From the NCBI RefSeq assembly GCF_000620865.1, contig NZ_KK211190.1, positions 124,001-188,000 on the forward strand: a stretch of DNA of 64,000 nt. The letters run 5' to 3'. A program made the translations under genes and the position numbers. This stretch comes from Exiguobacterium sibiricum 7-3 (GTDB taxonomy: Bacteria > Bacillota > Bacilli > Exiguobacteriales > Exiguobacteriaceae). This document shows positions 33,811 through 42,409 of this stretch, piece after piece. The number at the start of each line of letters is the position of its first letter. Position 1 is the stretch's first letter. Below the pieces are notes generated by a model, which saw only the letters and a list, made by a program, of their open reading frames with translations, was not told the origin of the DNA and searched no databases.

Positions 33811-34428
33811 TTATGCGTTTTTCATGATGATCGTTTCAATGACGTTTGCTGCATCCTGGCAGTAATCGGCGATTGACTCGAGCGACTCATAAATTTCTTT
33901 GTATTGAATGATTTTGATTGGATCTGTTTCTGTTGCGAACAATGCTTTGATTGATTTACGACGCAAGTTATCGCAGATCGTTTCCTGTTCTTTTACTTTG
34001 ATAACGTGTTCACGCATCGGTTGGAGTTTACGTGCGACTAACAAATCCATAGATAAAGCGAGCTCATTAACGGCAATGTGGATCTCATCCACAAAACGGA
34101 TCATATGCTCGTCTGCTTTTACGATATTGTAAATTTCGAAAATAGCTGAACATTCTTCAAAACCATCGAGGACATCGTCAAGTGAGTTAGCAAGCGCTAA
34201 TAAATCTTCCCGGTCGATTGGTGTAATGAACGCGTTGTTCAAATCGATGATCAGTTGATGCATCAGATCGTCACCAGCTGTTTCAAAATCTTTTACTTTA
34301 TGGGCGAATTCTTTGACATCGGCAATACCATTGATTTTAAAGTCGACGAAAAATTGTGACGTTCGTTGCAGGTGTCCTGCAATCTCAGATAATTTAACCG
34401 CGAATGGATCTTGTTTTTTACTGAACAT
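33811..34428 (-). CDS. DUF47/PhoU-like regulator of the phosphate transporter
   Basis: 205 residues from ATG 34428 (GGAGG eight bases upstream; the longer frame to 34518 has none). All-helical PhoU-like domain: DFETAGDDLMHQLIIDLNNAF and DVLDGFEECSAIFEIYNI carry the Glu/Asp metal-binding repeats of the YkaA family. It is thought to modulate Pit activity. First gene of the operon; upstream are CTTTAC/CTTAAT direct repeats that might bind PhoP. Confidence 0.9.
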   Translation of the reverse strand: MFSKKQDPFAVKLSEIAGHLQRTSQFFVDFKINGIADVKEFAHKVKDFETAGDDLMHQLIIDLNNAFITPIDREDLLALANSLDDVLDGFEECSAIFEIYNIVKADEHMIRFVDEIHIAVNELALSMDLLVARKLQPMREHVIKVKEQETICDNLRRKSIKALFATETDPIKIIQYKEIYESLESIADYCQDAANVIETIIMKNA

Positions 34429-34770
34429 TTCTTCTGCCTCCATATTAAGAACAAGAATAGAATAGTGAAGTGACTTCACGAGTTCGATTGTATCAGACGC
34501 TATTGTAAAAGAATACAACTATGTCCCGTCTTTACGAAATCTTAATAAATCTTAATACTAAGGGGATTGTTGAATTAATAAAGAATTAAAAATTGCGGAA
34601 ATAAGATGGATTCGCTTATTAATCTTGAGGAAAATTGTGTTTTCTCTTGGCGCTTGTGAGGGAATAGAAGAAAAGCAGGAGAAGGAAGAGCGGAAGCGAA
34701 TAAGAAATTAAGTTAGAGCGCCATGTAAATCAGGTATAATGATGTTAAAGGAAAGAGGAGGACGTTTTGT
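34429..34770. other. 342-base divergent intergenic region
   Basis: AT-rich with no ORF. It holds three spaced repeats CTTTAC (34529), CTTAAT (34540) and CTTAAT (34550) at 11- and 10-base steps, a PhoP-box-like layout near the DUF47-pit side, and a consensus -10 TATAAT at 34735-34740 for the CBS/ACT gene (no good -35). The rest shows no recognisable RNA. Confidence 0.5.
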
Positions 34771-35409
34771 ATGCTCGTTCAAAGTTTGTGTATTCCGAAA
34801 CACCAGTGTGTCAAGATTTTAGAAACCGCTACGATTCGAGAAGCATTACAGACGCTAGAAGAAACAGGATATCGTTGTGTCCCGGTTCTTGATCAGACCG
34901 GTCAATTGTTCAAGGGGAACATTTACAAGATGCATATTTACCGCCACGGAATGAACGGTGGTAGCTTAGACGATAACGTCATGACGTTGATCAAAAACAC
35001 CACGAAGTTCATCTACACAGGCAGTAACTTCTTTGAAGTCTTTTTCTCAATCAAAGAATTGCCTTACATCGCAGTCTTGAATGATGATGGACAGTTCTTC
35101 GGCATCTTACCACACGGAAAGATGCTTGGTATGCTCGAAGAAGCATGGAATCGTGATTCAGGCAGCTATATCTTAACGGTTGCACTCAGTGAACAAAAAG
35201 GTGCCCTTGAAAAGATCGCTAAAATCGTCAATAAGTACTCAACCGTGGCGAGTTTGATGACACTTGATGCGAAAAGCAGTGTCATGCGCCGGGTCTTGAT
35301 CACATTACCGACGGACTGTGATGAGAAAACGAAAAAGAAAATCGTCAAGAAATTAAATGAAAAAGGACTCCGTGTCGTTGCTGTGGAAGACTTGGCAGTT
35401 CGTGTATAA
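34771..35409 (+). CDS. cbpA: CBS-ACT domain protein, CbpA-like c-di-AMP binding candidate
   Basis: 212 residues. Two CBS motifs (about 1-65 and 75-125, with CVPVLDQTGQLFKGNI and IAVLNDDGQFFGILP) followed by an ACT domain (about 135-210, SYILTVALSEQKGALEKIAKIV). This architecture and the opening MLVQSLCIPKHQCV match the c-di-AMP-binding protein CbpA described in Listeria, from memory. Role: nucleotide sensor, partner unknown. Start ATG with GAGGAGG. Followed by a terminator, so proC has its own unit or depends on read-through. Confidence 0.72.
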   Translation: MLVQSLCIPKHQCVKILETATIREALQTLEETGYRCVPVLDQTGQLFKGNIYKMHIYRHGMNGGSLDDNVMTLIKNTTKFIYTGSNFFEVFFSIKELPYIAVLNDDGQFFGILPHGKMLGMLEEAWNRDSGSYILTVALSEQKGALEKIAKIVNKYSTVASLMTLDAKSSVMRRVLITLPTDCDEKTKKKIVKKLNEKGLRVVAVEDLAVRV

Positions 35410-35427
35410 TGACTAGGAAATCTGAAG

Positions 35428-35451
35428 GGACCAGCAAGTGGTCCTTTTTTT
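35428..35451 (+). terminator. Terminator between the CBS-ACT gene and proC
   Basis: GGACCA/TGGTCC stem and seven T; the short stem may allow read-through to proC, whose ribosome site begins five bases later. Confidence 0.75.
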
Positions 35452-35467
35452 GTTGGGAGGAATAAAA

Positions 35468-36235
35468 ATGAAAATTTTAATGGTAGGGGCAGGTTCGATG
35501 AGCGAATCCTTAGTCAAAGGATGGCTTGATTCGGGTATATCCCCTCAAACGATCACGATGACCAATCGAACCGACCGGACACGTCTGTTCGCTCTGGCGG
35601 AGCAGTACGGTGTTCGGACGACGGCCGAGGAACAGGTCGAACAATTTGATGTCGTTGTTTTAGCCATGCAGCCGGACGGAGTTCTCGACTACATCAAACA
35701 ACAGACTTGGACGGATCAGCTGGTGGTGTCCGTCGCCGCGCACATCACACCGTCAGACATCGAAGCATACGTTTCGTGTGGTGCTGTCTGTGCGATGCCG
35801 AATACACCCGTCGCCTTTCAGACAGGAATGACGGGCCTATGGTTTGGTGACCTCGTATCCGATAAGAAAAGACAACAAGCGACGGCATTGTTTGAACGAG
35901 TGGGTCAGACGGTTGAAACGAATGCGACAACGATGCCTTATTTGATGGCAGCAGCGGGATGCAGTCCTGCTTTCTTCTATGAAATCGCCGGCGCGATGAC
36001 ACCTGTATTAACGAAAGCAGGTTTTGATTCTTCTTCTGCCCGGAAAATCATTGCACAGGCGATGAAAGGATCGGCGGAACTATTATTGCATGAAGAACGT
36101 CCGACAGCGGAATTGATTGACGATGTAGCGGCTCCGGGTGGTCCGACGGATCGTGGAGTCCGCGTTCTGCGCGAGCATCACTTGGCACAAGCGATGCATG
36201 CTGCTTTGATGGAAAGTGCGCGGGAAGATAACTGA
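35468..36235 (+). CDS. proC: Pyrroline-5-carboxylate reductase
   Basis: 255 residues from ATG 35468 (GGGAGG eight bases upstream). Rossmann loop MVGAGSMSESLVKGW, MPNTPVAF, and the C-terminal P5CR signature ELIDDVAAPGGPTDRGV. Final step of proline synthesis: NAD(P)H reduction of pyrroline-5-carboxylate. Slightly short versus the usual 265-275 residues but with all signatures. Only a terminator hairpin separates it from the CBS-ACT gene. Confidence 0.9.
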   Translation: MKILMVGAGSMSESLVKGWLDSGISPQTITMTNRTDRTRLFALAEQYGVRTTAEEQVEQFDVVVLAMQPDGVLDYIKQQTWTDQLVVSVAAHITPSDIEAYVSCGAVCAMPNTPVAFQTGMTGLWFGDLVSDKKRQQATALFERVGQTVETNATTMPYLMAAAGCSPAFFYEIAGAMTPVLTKAGFDSSSARKIIAQAMKGSAELLLHEERPTAELIDDVAAPGGPTDRGVRVLREHHLAQAMHAALMESAREDN

Positions 36236-36246
36236 ATATCATCTGA

Positions 36247-36292
36247 AACGTCTACCGGTTCTCGATTCGAAGAACGCAGGTAGGCGTTTTTT
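36247..36292 (+). terminator. Terminator after proC
   Basis: AACGTCTACC/GGTAGGCGTT stem with inner GTTCTC/GAAGAAC pairing and T run. Confidence 0.75.
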
Positions 36293-36320
36293 GATCAGAT
36301 TCGACTCATATAATACGAAG

Positions 36321-36336
36321 CGTTTCACGTGAAACA
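36321..36336. promoter_or_regulatory. parS-like site (ParB/Spo0J binding)
   Basis: CGTTTCACGTGAAACA matches the parS consensus TGTTNCACGTGAAACA at every position except the first. The central 14 bp GTTTCACGTGAAAC is a perfect palindrome. It lies in an intergenic region between proC and the TetR gene. parS sites cluster near the replication origin in Bacillota. Confidence 0.75.
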
Positions 36337-36347
36337 TTGATTTAATC

Positions 36348-36376
36348 TTGCAAAGTAGGGCAGAACACCGTATATT
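36348..36376 (+). promoter_or_regulatory. Promoter of the TetR/RND operon
   Basis: TTGCAA (36348-36353), 17-base spacer, TATATT (36371-36376). Confidence 0.65.
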
Positions 36377-36386
36377 AAAAAAAGAA

Positions 36387-36400
36387 ACCGTCCAGACGGT
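36387..36400. promoter_or_regulatory. Candidate TetR operator
   Basis: ACCGTCCAGACGGT, a palindrome with 6-bp arms, starting 11 bases after the -10 of the TetR gene, at the expected transcription start. Confidence 0.6.
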
Positions 36401-36426
36401 ACAGTAAAATAGAAAGGAGAAAAATG

Positions 36427-36984
36427 ATGGTCAGTACAAAAGCGTTAGAAACACGACGGCGAATCACGGATGCGACTGTTCAAGTCATGCTGACTCAAGG
36501 GTTTCCACAACTGACACTTGAAGAAGTGGCGAAACAGGCGAATGTCTCCAAAGGCGGATTGTTGTATCATTTTTCTTCCAAAGAAGAATTATTGATGGGT
36601 GTGATTGAAGAACAGGAACGGCGTCAGTTTCAGCAATATCAGACGTACCGGGAAGAGGGATTCGGTCCAATGGAAGCATTCGTCCTGTTGCAAGCACGGT
36701 GGGACGAAGAATTTTGCCTCGACATCGATACGGTATTGTTTTTGTTGTCCCTGTTAAAGGAAAATGCCGCTTTTGTGGAAGAACGAAAAAAGCAGGTCCA
36801 TCAGTTTTTTGATCAGTTGATGGAACAAGCGGATCCTGTAGACGCGATGATGATTCGGTTTACGTTGGACGGGCTAAAGATGTCGGAACATTTTCAGTTC
36901 GGTCAACCTGCACCTGACGTACGACAGGCCTTGATTGAACGGTTATTGAAACAAGCACGCAAGATTGATCAAGCATCAAAATAA
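36427..36984 (+). CDS. TetR-family regulator of the RND pump
   Basis: 185 residues from ATG 36427 (ATG 36424 is closer to AAAGGAGA than usual). N-terminal TetR HTH: RRRITDATVQVMLTQGFPQLTLEEVAKQANVSKGGLLYHFSSKEELL (only part is needed to see the motif VSKGGLLYHF). C-terminal ligand-binding helices are variable. It lies 44 bp before an RND efflux gene and under a promoter with an adjacent palindrome, so self-regulation and pump control are likely. Confidence 0.88.
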   Translation: MVSTKALETRRRITDATVQVMLTQGFPQLTLEEVAKQANVSKGGLLYHFSSKEELLMGVIEEQERRQFQQYQTYREEGFGPMEAFVLLQARWDEEFCLDIDTVLFLLSLLKENAAFVEERKKQVHQFFDQLMEQADPVDAMMIRFTLDGLKMSEHFQFGQPAPDVRQALIERLLKQARKIDQASK

Positions 36985-37028
36985 TAAGGTGGAATTGAAA
37001 AAGAAGAGAGAGAAGGCGGATTTTTACC

Positions 37029-40000
37029 ATGAAGCGTATCATTCAATTTTCAGTCAATAATAAGTTTGCCCTTTGGTTGCTGACGATTATCATCACAGTC
37101 GCCGGAATTTATGCCGGAACGACGATGAAACTCGAGACATTGCCGGATATCACGACACCAACCGTGTCCGTGACGACGATTTATCCGGGAGCAACACCGG
37201 AACAAGTACTCGATGAAGTCAGCCGTGAACTTGAAAGTAAGGTCGAGAATCTCGGCGGAGTCGAAACCGTCCGCTCGTCCTCTTTCCAGAATGCCTCAAA
37301 TCTACAAATCGACTACAGCTTCAGTACAGACATGGACGAAGCGGAACAAAAAGTCAAAGAAGCATTGGCGAACGTGGAGTTACCGGAAGGCGCCCAGGAA
37401 CCTCAAGTTTCCCGAATTTCCTTTGATGCCTTCCCGGTCATCGGATTTGCTGTATCGGACGAAAAACGTTCCTTGTCCGACTTGACCAAACTGGTCGAAA
37501 ACGAACTTCAACCAAAACTCGAAGGAATCGAAGGCGCACAAACGGTTCAAATTGCCGGTCAAGAAATCCGCCGAATTGAGATCCGATTTGACGAAAAGAA
37601 ACTGCAACAGTATGGATTGACGGAAGAAAACGTCAAACAACTGATTCAAGCGAATGATTCCCGCTTGGCACTTGGATTATATGAATTAGGTGATAAAGAA
37701 CAGGCTGTTGTCCTCGATGGAAAGGCAACGACAGTCACTGAACTGAAAAATCTCCGTCTGCCTTACACACCACAAACAGCAACAGGACAAGCACCTGAAG
37801 CAGGCGCGGGACAAGGACAGACGCAAGCACCTGCGCAATCGGCGCCGACAGATGCGGCTTCGGCACAAGCCTCGAGTCCGGCAGCAGTTGCACCGACGCA
37901 AGTCCCGACCGTTAAATTATCGCAACTGGCGACGATTGAAGACAAAGGGATCGAAGAATCAATTTCCCGGTCAAACGGGGAACGTTCGATCGGCGTCCAG
38001 GTGACGAAATCACAAGACGCGAATACGGTCGAAGTCGTCAATGCGGTCAAAGAGACGATTAAAGACTTTGAGAAAGACAACGCTAGCGTAAAAGCATCGA
38101 TCACACTCGACCAAGGGAAGCCGATTGAAGAATCGGTCTCAACGATGATCAGCAAAGCATTGATTGGTGCCTTGTTTGCCGTCGTCATCATTCTCTTGTT
38201 CCTGCGTAACATCAAATCAACGATCATTGCCGTTATCTCGATTCCATTATCTCTGCTGATGGCGATTTTAGTCTTGAAACAATTGGATATCTCTCTCAAC
38301 ATCATGACACTGGGTGCGATGACGGTTGCGATTGGTCGTGTCGTGGATGATTCGATTGTCGTCATTGAGAACATTTACCGTCGATTGACGGATCCAACTG
38401 AACCGTTAAAAGGGAAAGCGCTCATCATCGATGCGACACGTGAAGTCTTCATTCCGGTCGCTTCATCTACAATCGTCACGATTGCCGTCTTCCTGCCGCT
38501 TGGATTTGTCACAGGATTCGTCGGAGAACTGTTCCTTCCATTCGCCTTGACAGTCGTCTTTGCGCTCTTTGCCTCGTTGATCGTGGCGGTAACGGTTGTT
38601 CCGATGTTTGCTGACTCACTCTTTAAACGCGGAAAGGCACCAAAACCTGAAAAAGAAGATGGCGGAAAACTCGCCAATTGGTACCGGGGTGTACTAAATT
38701 GGTCATTGAATCATAAACTCGTCGTGTTTGGTCTCGCCGTCCTGCTGTTGATCGGCAGTTTCGCGCTTGTTCCAACAATCGGCGTCAACTTCTTGAATCA
38801 AGAAAGTGAAAAAACATTTTATGTGACCTATAATCCAAAACCGGGTCAAACACTTGATGATTCTTTAAAGGCAGCAGACCAGGCAGAAGCTTATTTTGAC
38901 AAGCAAAGTGATATAGATAATCTTCAATTTACAGTCGGTGGAGAAAATCCATTAAATCCTGGAAATACAAAACAGGCTGTCTTCATTGCCCAGTATGATC
39001 CGGATACAGCCGATTTTGCAGATGTGAAGCAACAGGCAATCAAACAATTGAATAAAGAGATTCCGACAGGAGAATGGAAAGAACAGGACTTTAGTGGAGG
39101 AGCAGCTTCTTCTGGTGTCTCATACTCCGTTTATGCGAATTCCATCGACGATTTACAAACGATGACACCTAAATTCGTGAAAGCGATTGAAGGTGAATCG
39201 AAATACGTGCGTAAAGTAACAACCGACTTAAAAGAGTCGTATACGCAGTACACGTTCGAAGTCGATCAACAAAAAGCCGCTGAATTCGGTATCTCGACAG
39301 CGCAATTGGCACAAGGGATTGCCAATGTGCAGGGTGAAGAAAAACCACTTTCTACTATAAAAGTAGACGGCAAGGAACTTGATGTCATCGTTCCGAACGA
39401 ACAGACGACATATGGTTCCATCAATGATTTACAAAAAACAGATGTCACGACGCCGCTTGGTGTCCGGAAACTGTCGGATTTCGTCTCCGTTAAAAAAGGG
39501 ACGACACCGGATTCACTCAGTGAACGGGACGGCAAATTGGTCGCGACGGTCACTGCAGAATTAAAAACAGACAAAGCAACAGAAGCTTCACAAGCCATCG
39601 ATAAAACAGTCAGAAAAATTGATCTTCCGACAGGTGTTTCGTATAAAGCAGGTGGTGTGACGGAGCAAATTCAAGAGTCGTTCACGCAACTCGGACTTGC
39701 GATGGCAGCAGCAGTCGCCATCGTCTACCTTGTTCTCGTCGTCACCTTTGGAGGCGCATTGACACCACTTGTCATCTTGTTCTCGCTTCCGTTTGCCATC
39801 ATCGGCGGATTACTCGCGCTGTTGATTACAGGCGAAACGATTTCAGTATCTTCATTAATCGGTGCATTGATGTTGATCGGAATCGTCGTGACGAACGCCA
39901 TCGTTCTGATTGATCGCGTCATTCACAAGGAAAAAGAAGGACTTGATACACGTGAAGCCTTGTTGGATGCATCAGGAACACGACTTCGTCCGATCTTGAT

Positions 40001-40190
40001 GACAGCGCTCGCGACAATTGGCGCCCTATCACCATTGGCACTAGGTCTTGAAGGCGGTGCTTTGATTTCGAAAGGGCTCGGGGTGACGGTCATTGGCGGA
40101 TTAACAAGTTCAACGTTATTAACCTTGTTGATTGTCCCGATCGTCTACGAATTCTTTGCACGGTTTCGGAAAAAGAAGTCAATGGATTAA
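37029..40190 (+). CDS. RND-family efflux transporter (SwrC/AcrB-like)
   Basis: 1053 residues with the RND duplication: TM1 at the N-terminus, large porter loop 35-360, TM2-6, central loop, second porter 570-860, TM8-12. Features include PDITTPTVSVTTIYPGATPEQV, VGRVVDDSIVVIENI-type IGRVVDDSIVVIENIYR (proton-relay helix 4 region, Asp-Asp), and GIVVTNAIVLIDRV. An unusual insertion of about 45 residues rich in Ala, Gln, Pro and Thr (about 247-292) sits in the first porter loop. No membrane fusion or outer channel gene is adjacent, as for Bacillus SwrC. Substrates unknown. Confidence 0.9.
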   Translation: MKRIIQFSVNNKFALWLLTIIITVAGIYAGTTMKLETLPDITTPTVSVTTIYPGATPEQVLDEVSRELESKVENLGGVETVRSSSFQNASNLQIDYSFSTDMDEAEQKVKEALANVELPEGAQEPQVSRISFDAFPVIGFAVSDEKRSLSDLTKLVENELQPKLEGIEGAQTVQIAGQEIRRIEIRFDEKKLQQYGLTEENVKQLIQANDSRLALGLYELGDKEQAVVLDGKATTVTELKNLRLPYTPQTATGQAPEAGAGQGQTQAPAQSAPTDAASAQASSPAAVAPTQVPTVKLSQLATIEDKGIEESISRSNGERSIGVQVTKSQDANTVEVVNAVKETIKDFEKDNASVKASITLDQGKPIEESVSTMISKALIGALFAVVIILLFLRNIKSTIIAVISIPLSLLMAILVLKQLDISLNIMTLGAMTVAIGRVVDDSIVVIENIYRRLTDPTEPLKGKALIIDATREVFIPVASSTIVTIAVFLPLGFVTGFVGELFLPFALTVVFALFASLIVAVTVVPMFADSLFKRGKAPKPEKEDGGKLANWYRGVLNWSLNHKLVVFGLAVLLLIGSFALVPTIGVNFLNQESEKTFYVTYNPKPGQTLDDSLKAADQAEAYFDKQSDIDNLQFTVGGENPLNPGNTKQAVFIAQYDPDTADFADVKQQAIKQLNKEIPTGEWKEQDFSGGAASSGVSYSVYANSIDDLQTMTPKFVKAIEGESKYVRKVTTDLKESYTQYTFEVDQQKAAEFGISTAQLAQGIANVQGEEKPLSTIKVDGKELDVIVPNEQTTYGSINDLQKTDVTTPLGVRKLSDFVSVKKGTTPDSLSERDGKLVATVTAELKTDKATEASQAIDKTVRKIDLPTGVSYKAGGVTEQIQESFTQLGLAMAAAVAIVYLVLVVTFGGALTPLVILFSLPFAIIGGLLALLITGETISVSSLIGALMLIGIVVTNAIVLIDRVIHKEKEGLDTREALLDASGTRLRPILMTALATIGALSPLALGLEGGALISKGLGVTVIGGLTSSTLLTLLIVPIVYEFFARFRKKKSMD

Positions 40191-40216
40191 GCGGACTTAG
40201 TCTTTCATCATTTAAG

Positions 40217-40267
40217 CAGGTATCATGAAACGGCTCCAGACTGCCATTTCATGACCTGTTTTTTTAT
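40217..40267 (+). terminator. Terminator after the RND pump gene
   Basis: CAGGTATCATGAAA pairs with TTTCATGACCTG, followed by T run. Confidence 0.75.
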
Positions 40268-40298
40268 TTGTTGCAAAATTGTTACGAAAAACTATCCC

Positions 40299-40315
40299 TG
40301 TTAATAAACTGTAAC
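40299..40315 (+). promoter_or_regulatory. WalR-like box upstream of the NlpC/P60 gene
   Basis: TGTTAA-N5-TGTAAC exactly fits the WalR consensus TGTWAH-N5-TGTWAH, about 95 bases before the start of a predicted cell-wall hydrolase, the class of gene WalR controls. Confidence 0.5.
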
Positions 40316-40407
40316 ACGACGATAGAAAACAGCATGATAGGATAAAAACAGTAATTATCTGATAATTTAGTTTTTCACATAGACTTACTTACAAGGGAGA
40401 TAGACGG

Positions 40408-41070
40408 ATGAAAAGTTCATTTTTAGTTCGTGTCATCGTATTTGCAACGTTGCTCATCAGTAGTTTTGCCGCTGTTCCCCAACAAACGAAAGCCAGTGCA
40501 TCCAAAAAAGTTGTCGTGGCAGTCGACGTGTTGAATGTCCGTTCACAAGCAACGACGACGGGTCAAAAGCTCGGTCAACTGAAATTAGGACAAACGGTAA
40601 CAGTCCTTGGAAAAACGGCAAACAACTGGTATCAACTCCGGTATGCAGGAAAAACTGCTTACATAGCGGCTACATACACAAAAGCTTTTAATGCAAAAGC
40701 GACGACAGGATTAACTAAAAATGGAGCAGCCGTCGTATCCGTGGCGGAAGGATTAAAAGGACGTCCTTACGTATTTGGCGCGACGGGGCCTGTCAGCTTC
40801 GACTGTTCCGGCTTTACGCGTTATGTCTACAATGCGTTGGGTAAGTCATTACCACGAACAGCGGCTGCCCAATATGGCGCGACGAAACGAACGGCTCCAG
40901 TTGCCGGTGATCTCGTCTTCTTCACGCACGGAAGCGGAATTCAGCACGTTGGGATTGCGGTGGATGGATCGACGATGATCAATGCCAATTCGTATTACGG
41001 ACAAGTCGTCAAAGAATCATTCCGGAGCGGCTACTGGGGATCGCGTTACGTTGCGGCCGGATCTTTATAA
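40408..41070 (+). CDS. Secreted SH3b-NlpC/P60 peptidoglycan endopeptidase
   Basis: 220 residues. Signal peptide 1-30 ending near QQTKASA; bacterial SH3 domain (about 33-92, VLNVRSQATTTGQKLG, typical of cell-wall binding); NlpC/P60 catalytic domain (about 105-220) with C133 in SFDCSGFTRYVY, H180 in QHVGIAVDG and a polar third residue near N193. Cleaves gamma-D-Glu-meso-DAP/Lys-type bonds in stem peptides. ATG after AAGGGAG. Single-gene unit with bidirectional terminator. Confidence 0.93.
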   Translation: MKSSFLVRVIVFATLLISSFAAVPQQTKASASKKVVVAVDVLNVRSQATTTGQKLGQLKLGQTVTVLGKTANNWYQLRYAGKTAYIAATYTKAFNAKATTGLTKNGAAVVSVAEGLKGRPYVFGATGPVSFDCSGFTRYVYNALGKSLPRTAAAQYGATKRTAPVAGDLVFFTHGSGIQHVGIAVDGSTMINANSYYGQVVKESFRSGYWGSRYVAAGSL

Positions 41071-41085
41071 AAAAGAAAACCAACC

Positions 41086-41129
41086 AAAAACCCGCTCTTG
41101 ACGCATTTGCGAGACAAGAGCGGGTTTTT
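41086..41129. terminator. Bidirectional terminator after the endopeptidase gene
   Basis: AAAAACCCGCTCTTG/CAAGAGCGGGTTTTT stem. Confidence 0.88.
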
Positions 41130-41132
41130 CAT

Positions 41133-42098
41133 CTATTCATGGGATTCAAGTGCGGTTAATCCACTCAGAAGAGTGGTCGGGATTTCCACCTGGGGATGAT
41201 TCCGCCAGTCGTCACTGGTTGCGATGGAGAAGGCTTGGCGGCCGATTGTCTCATAAGGGACGGCAACGGTCGTCATGTTGAGGACGACCGCTAACTCACT
41301 TCCGTCAAACCCGATGACCGCTAAATCTTCCGGAATCTGATACCCTTGTTTGCGAAGCTCCAGGATGATGCCCGCTGCCACATGATCACTTGCAGTCAAT
41401 AAAGCGGTCGGACGATAGGTTTGCTTGGCCCACTGCCGTGCAATCCGGGCCCCATCTTCAATCGTCAATGCCTGCTGATAGACCCAGTCAGCGTCGGCCA
41501 GCGATACGGTATCCTGATAAGCACGTTTTCGGGCGCGACTGTTCGTGCTGTCGGGACGACCGAGACAAATCCCGATCTGGATATGACCGAAAGTCTGAAG
41601 TGCCTTTAACCCGCTCTGAAACGCGGTATAATGATTAATGTAGACCGAAGAGACATCTTCATGATGTTCACAAAACACAATCGGACCATATTGTTCGTAT
41701 TGTAAAATGTCTTCGACCGGCAGACTGTGTGACACGACAATCAGTCCATCGACTTCACGTTGTGCAAGGGCTTGAAGAACCGTTTGTTCATGTGATGCGA
41801 TGTAGTTCGTCTGCCAAGTTAAAAAACGGTACTCCTCTTCAAAAGCAGACTGGGCAATGCCGTGTAAGATGGCAGCGTGATAAGGATGATCGACATAAGG
41901 CAACATGACGCCGATGGTTTTCGTTTGACCGGTCGATAAATGGACGGCAGTTTGATTGCGGATGTAGCCGAGTTTTGTGATGGCATCCCGTACGGCCTGG
42001 CGTTTATCTTCCGCGACGTAAGGATGATCATTGAGGACACGCGAGACTGTCGTCACTGAAACATCTGCTTCACGTGCTAAGTCACGAATGTTGGTCAT
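41133..42098 (-). CDS. LacI-family transcriptional regulator
   Basis: 321 residues from ATG 42098 (AGGAGG eight bases upstream). N-terminal HTH with TNIRDLAREADVSVTTVSRVL and the hinge helix; periplasmic-binding-protein-like core (about 60-320) with IGVMLPYVDHPYH, PTALLTASDHVAAGIIL and DLAVIGFDGSELAVVLNMT. The effector is a sugar or sugar phosphate by family, not identified. Ten bp downstream of an 85-residue gene with a LacI-type palindrome upstream of both, so autoregulation is likely. No sugar genes adjacent. Confidence 0.88.
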   Translation of the reverse strand: MTNIRDLAREADVSVTTVSRVLNDHPYVAEDKRQAVRDAITKLGYIRNQTAVHLSTGQTKTIGVMLPYVDHPYHAAILHGIAQSAFEEEYRFLTWQTNYIASHEQTVLQALAQREVDGLIVVSHSLPVEDILQYEQYGPIVFCEHHEDVSSVYINHYTAFQSGLKALQTFGHIQIGICLGRPDSTNSRARKRAYQDTVSLADADWVYQQALTIEDGARIARQWAKQTYRPTALLTASDHVAAGIILELRKQGYQIPEDLAVIGFDGSELAVVLNMTTVAVPYETIGRQAFSIATSDDWRNHPQVEIPTTLLSGLTALESHE

Positions 42099-42110
42099 CA
42101 AAAGTTCCTC

Positions 42111-42368
42111 CTAGCTGTTGGATAATTGTTGATGAATCTGAATCCAGTCGTGCTTCGTAATCGGACCTTCAAGCCAAGGCGAACGCTCGAGTTGTTCTGA
42201 AATTTTTTGTAACAGCTCGACTTGATGCGCCGGCGGTAAGTCCGGATACTGGTCGACTAACGTATGTTTACACAAATAGTACCCGGTCGGTGTATAAAGC
42301 TGTTCAATCGCTAGCTCATAAGCGACATTTTTTTGAATCAGACGAGATAAGATTGTTTGGAAAGACAC
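42111..42368 (-). CDS. Small hypothetical protein in operon with the LacI regulator
   Basis: 85 residues starting at GTG 42368, seven bases after GGGAGG; a longer frame to 42635 has no ribosome site and overlaps the MarR-like gene. Helical pattern: SFQTILSRLIQKNVAYELAI, LYTPTGYYLCKHTLVDQYPD and KISEQLERSPWLEG. No signal peptide and no recognised family. It comes first in the operon, separated by 10 bp from the LacI gene. Confidence 0.6.
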   Translation of the reverse strand: MSFQTILSRLIQKNVAYELAIEQLYTPTGYYLCKHTLVDQYPDLPPAHQVELLQKISEQLERSPWLEGPITKHDWIQIHQQLSNS

Positions 42369-42409
42369 AAGAAGACCTCCCTTGTAGTGTATATCAAGAC
42401 CATAATATA

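Noticed and set aside
37763-38374. 203-codon open frame on the minus strand inside the RND pump gene
   Set aside because: Antisense shadow of a conserved gene; no ribosome site, low-complexity translation, and the plus-strand gene is certain.
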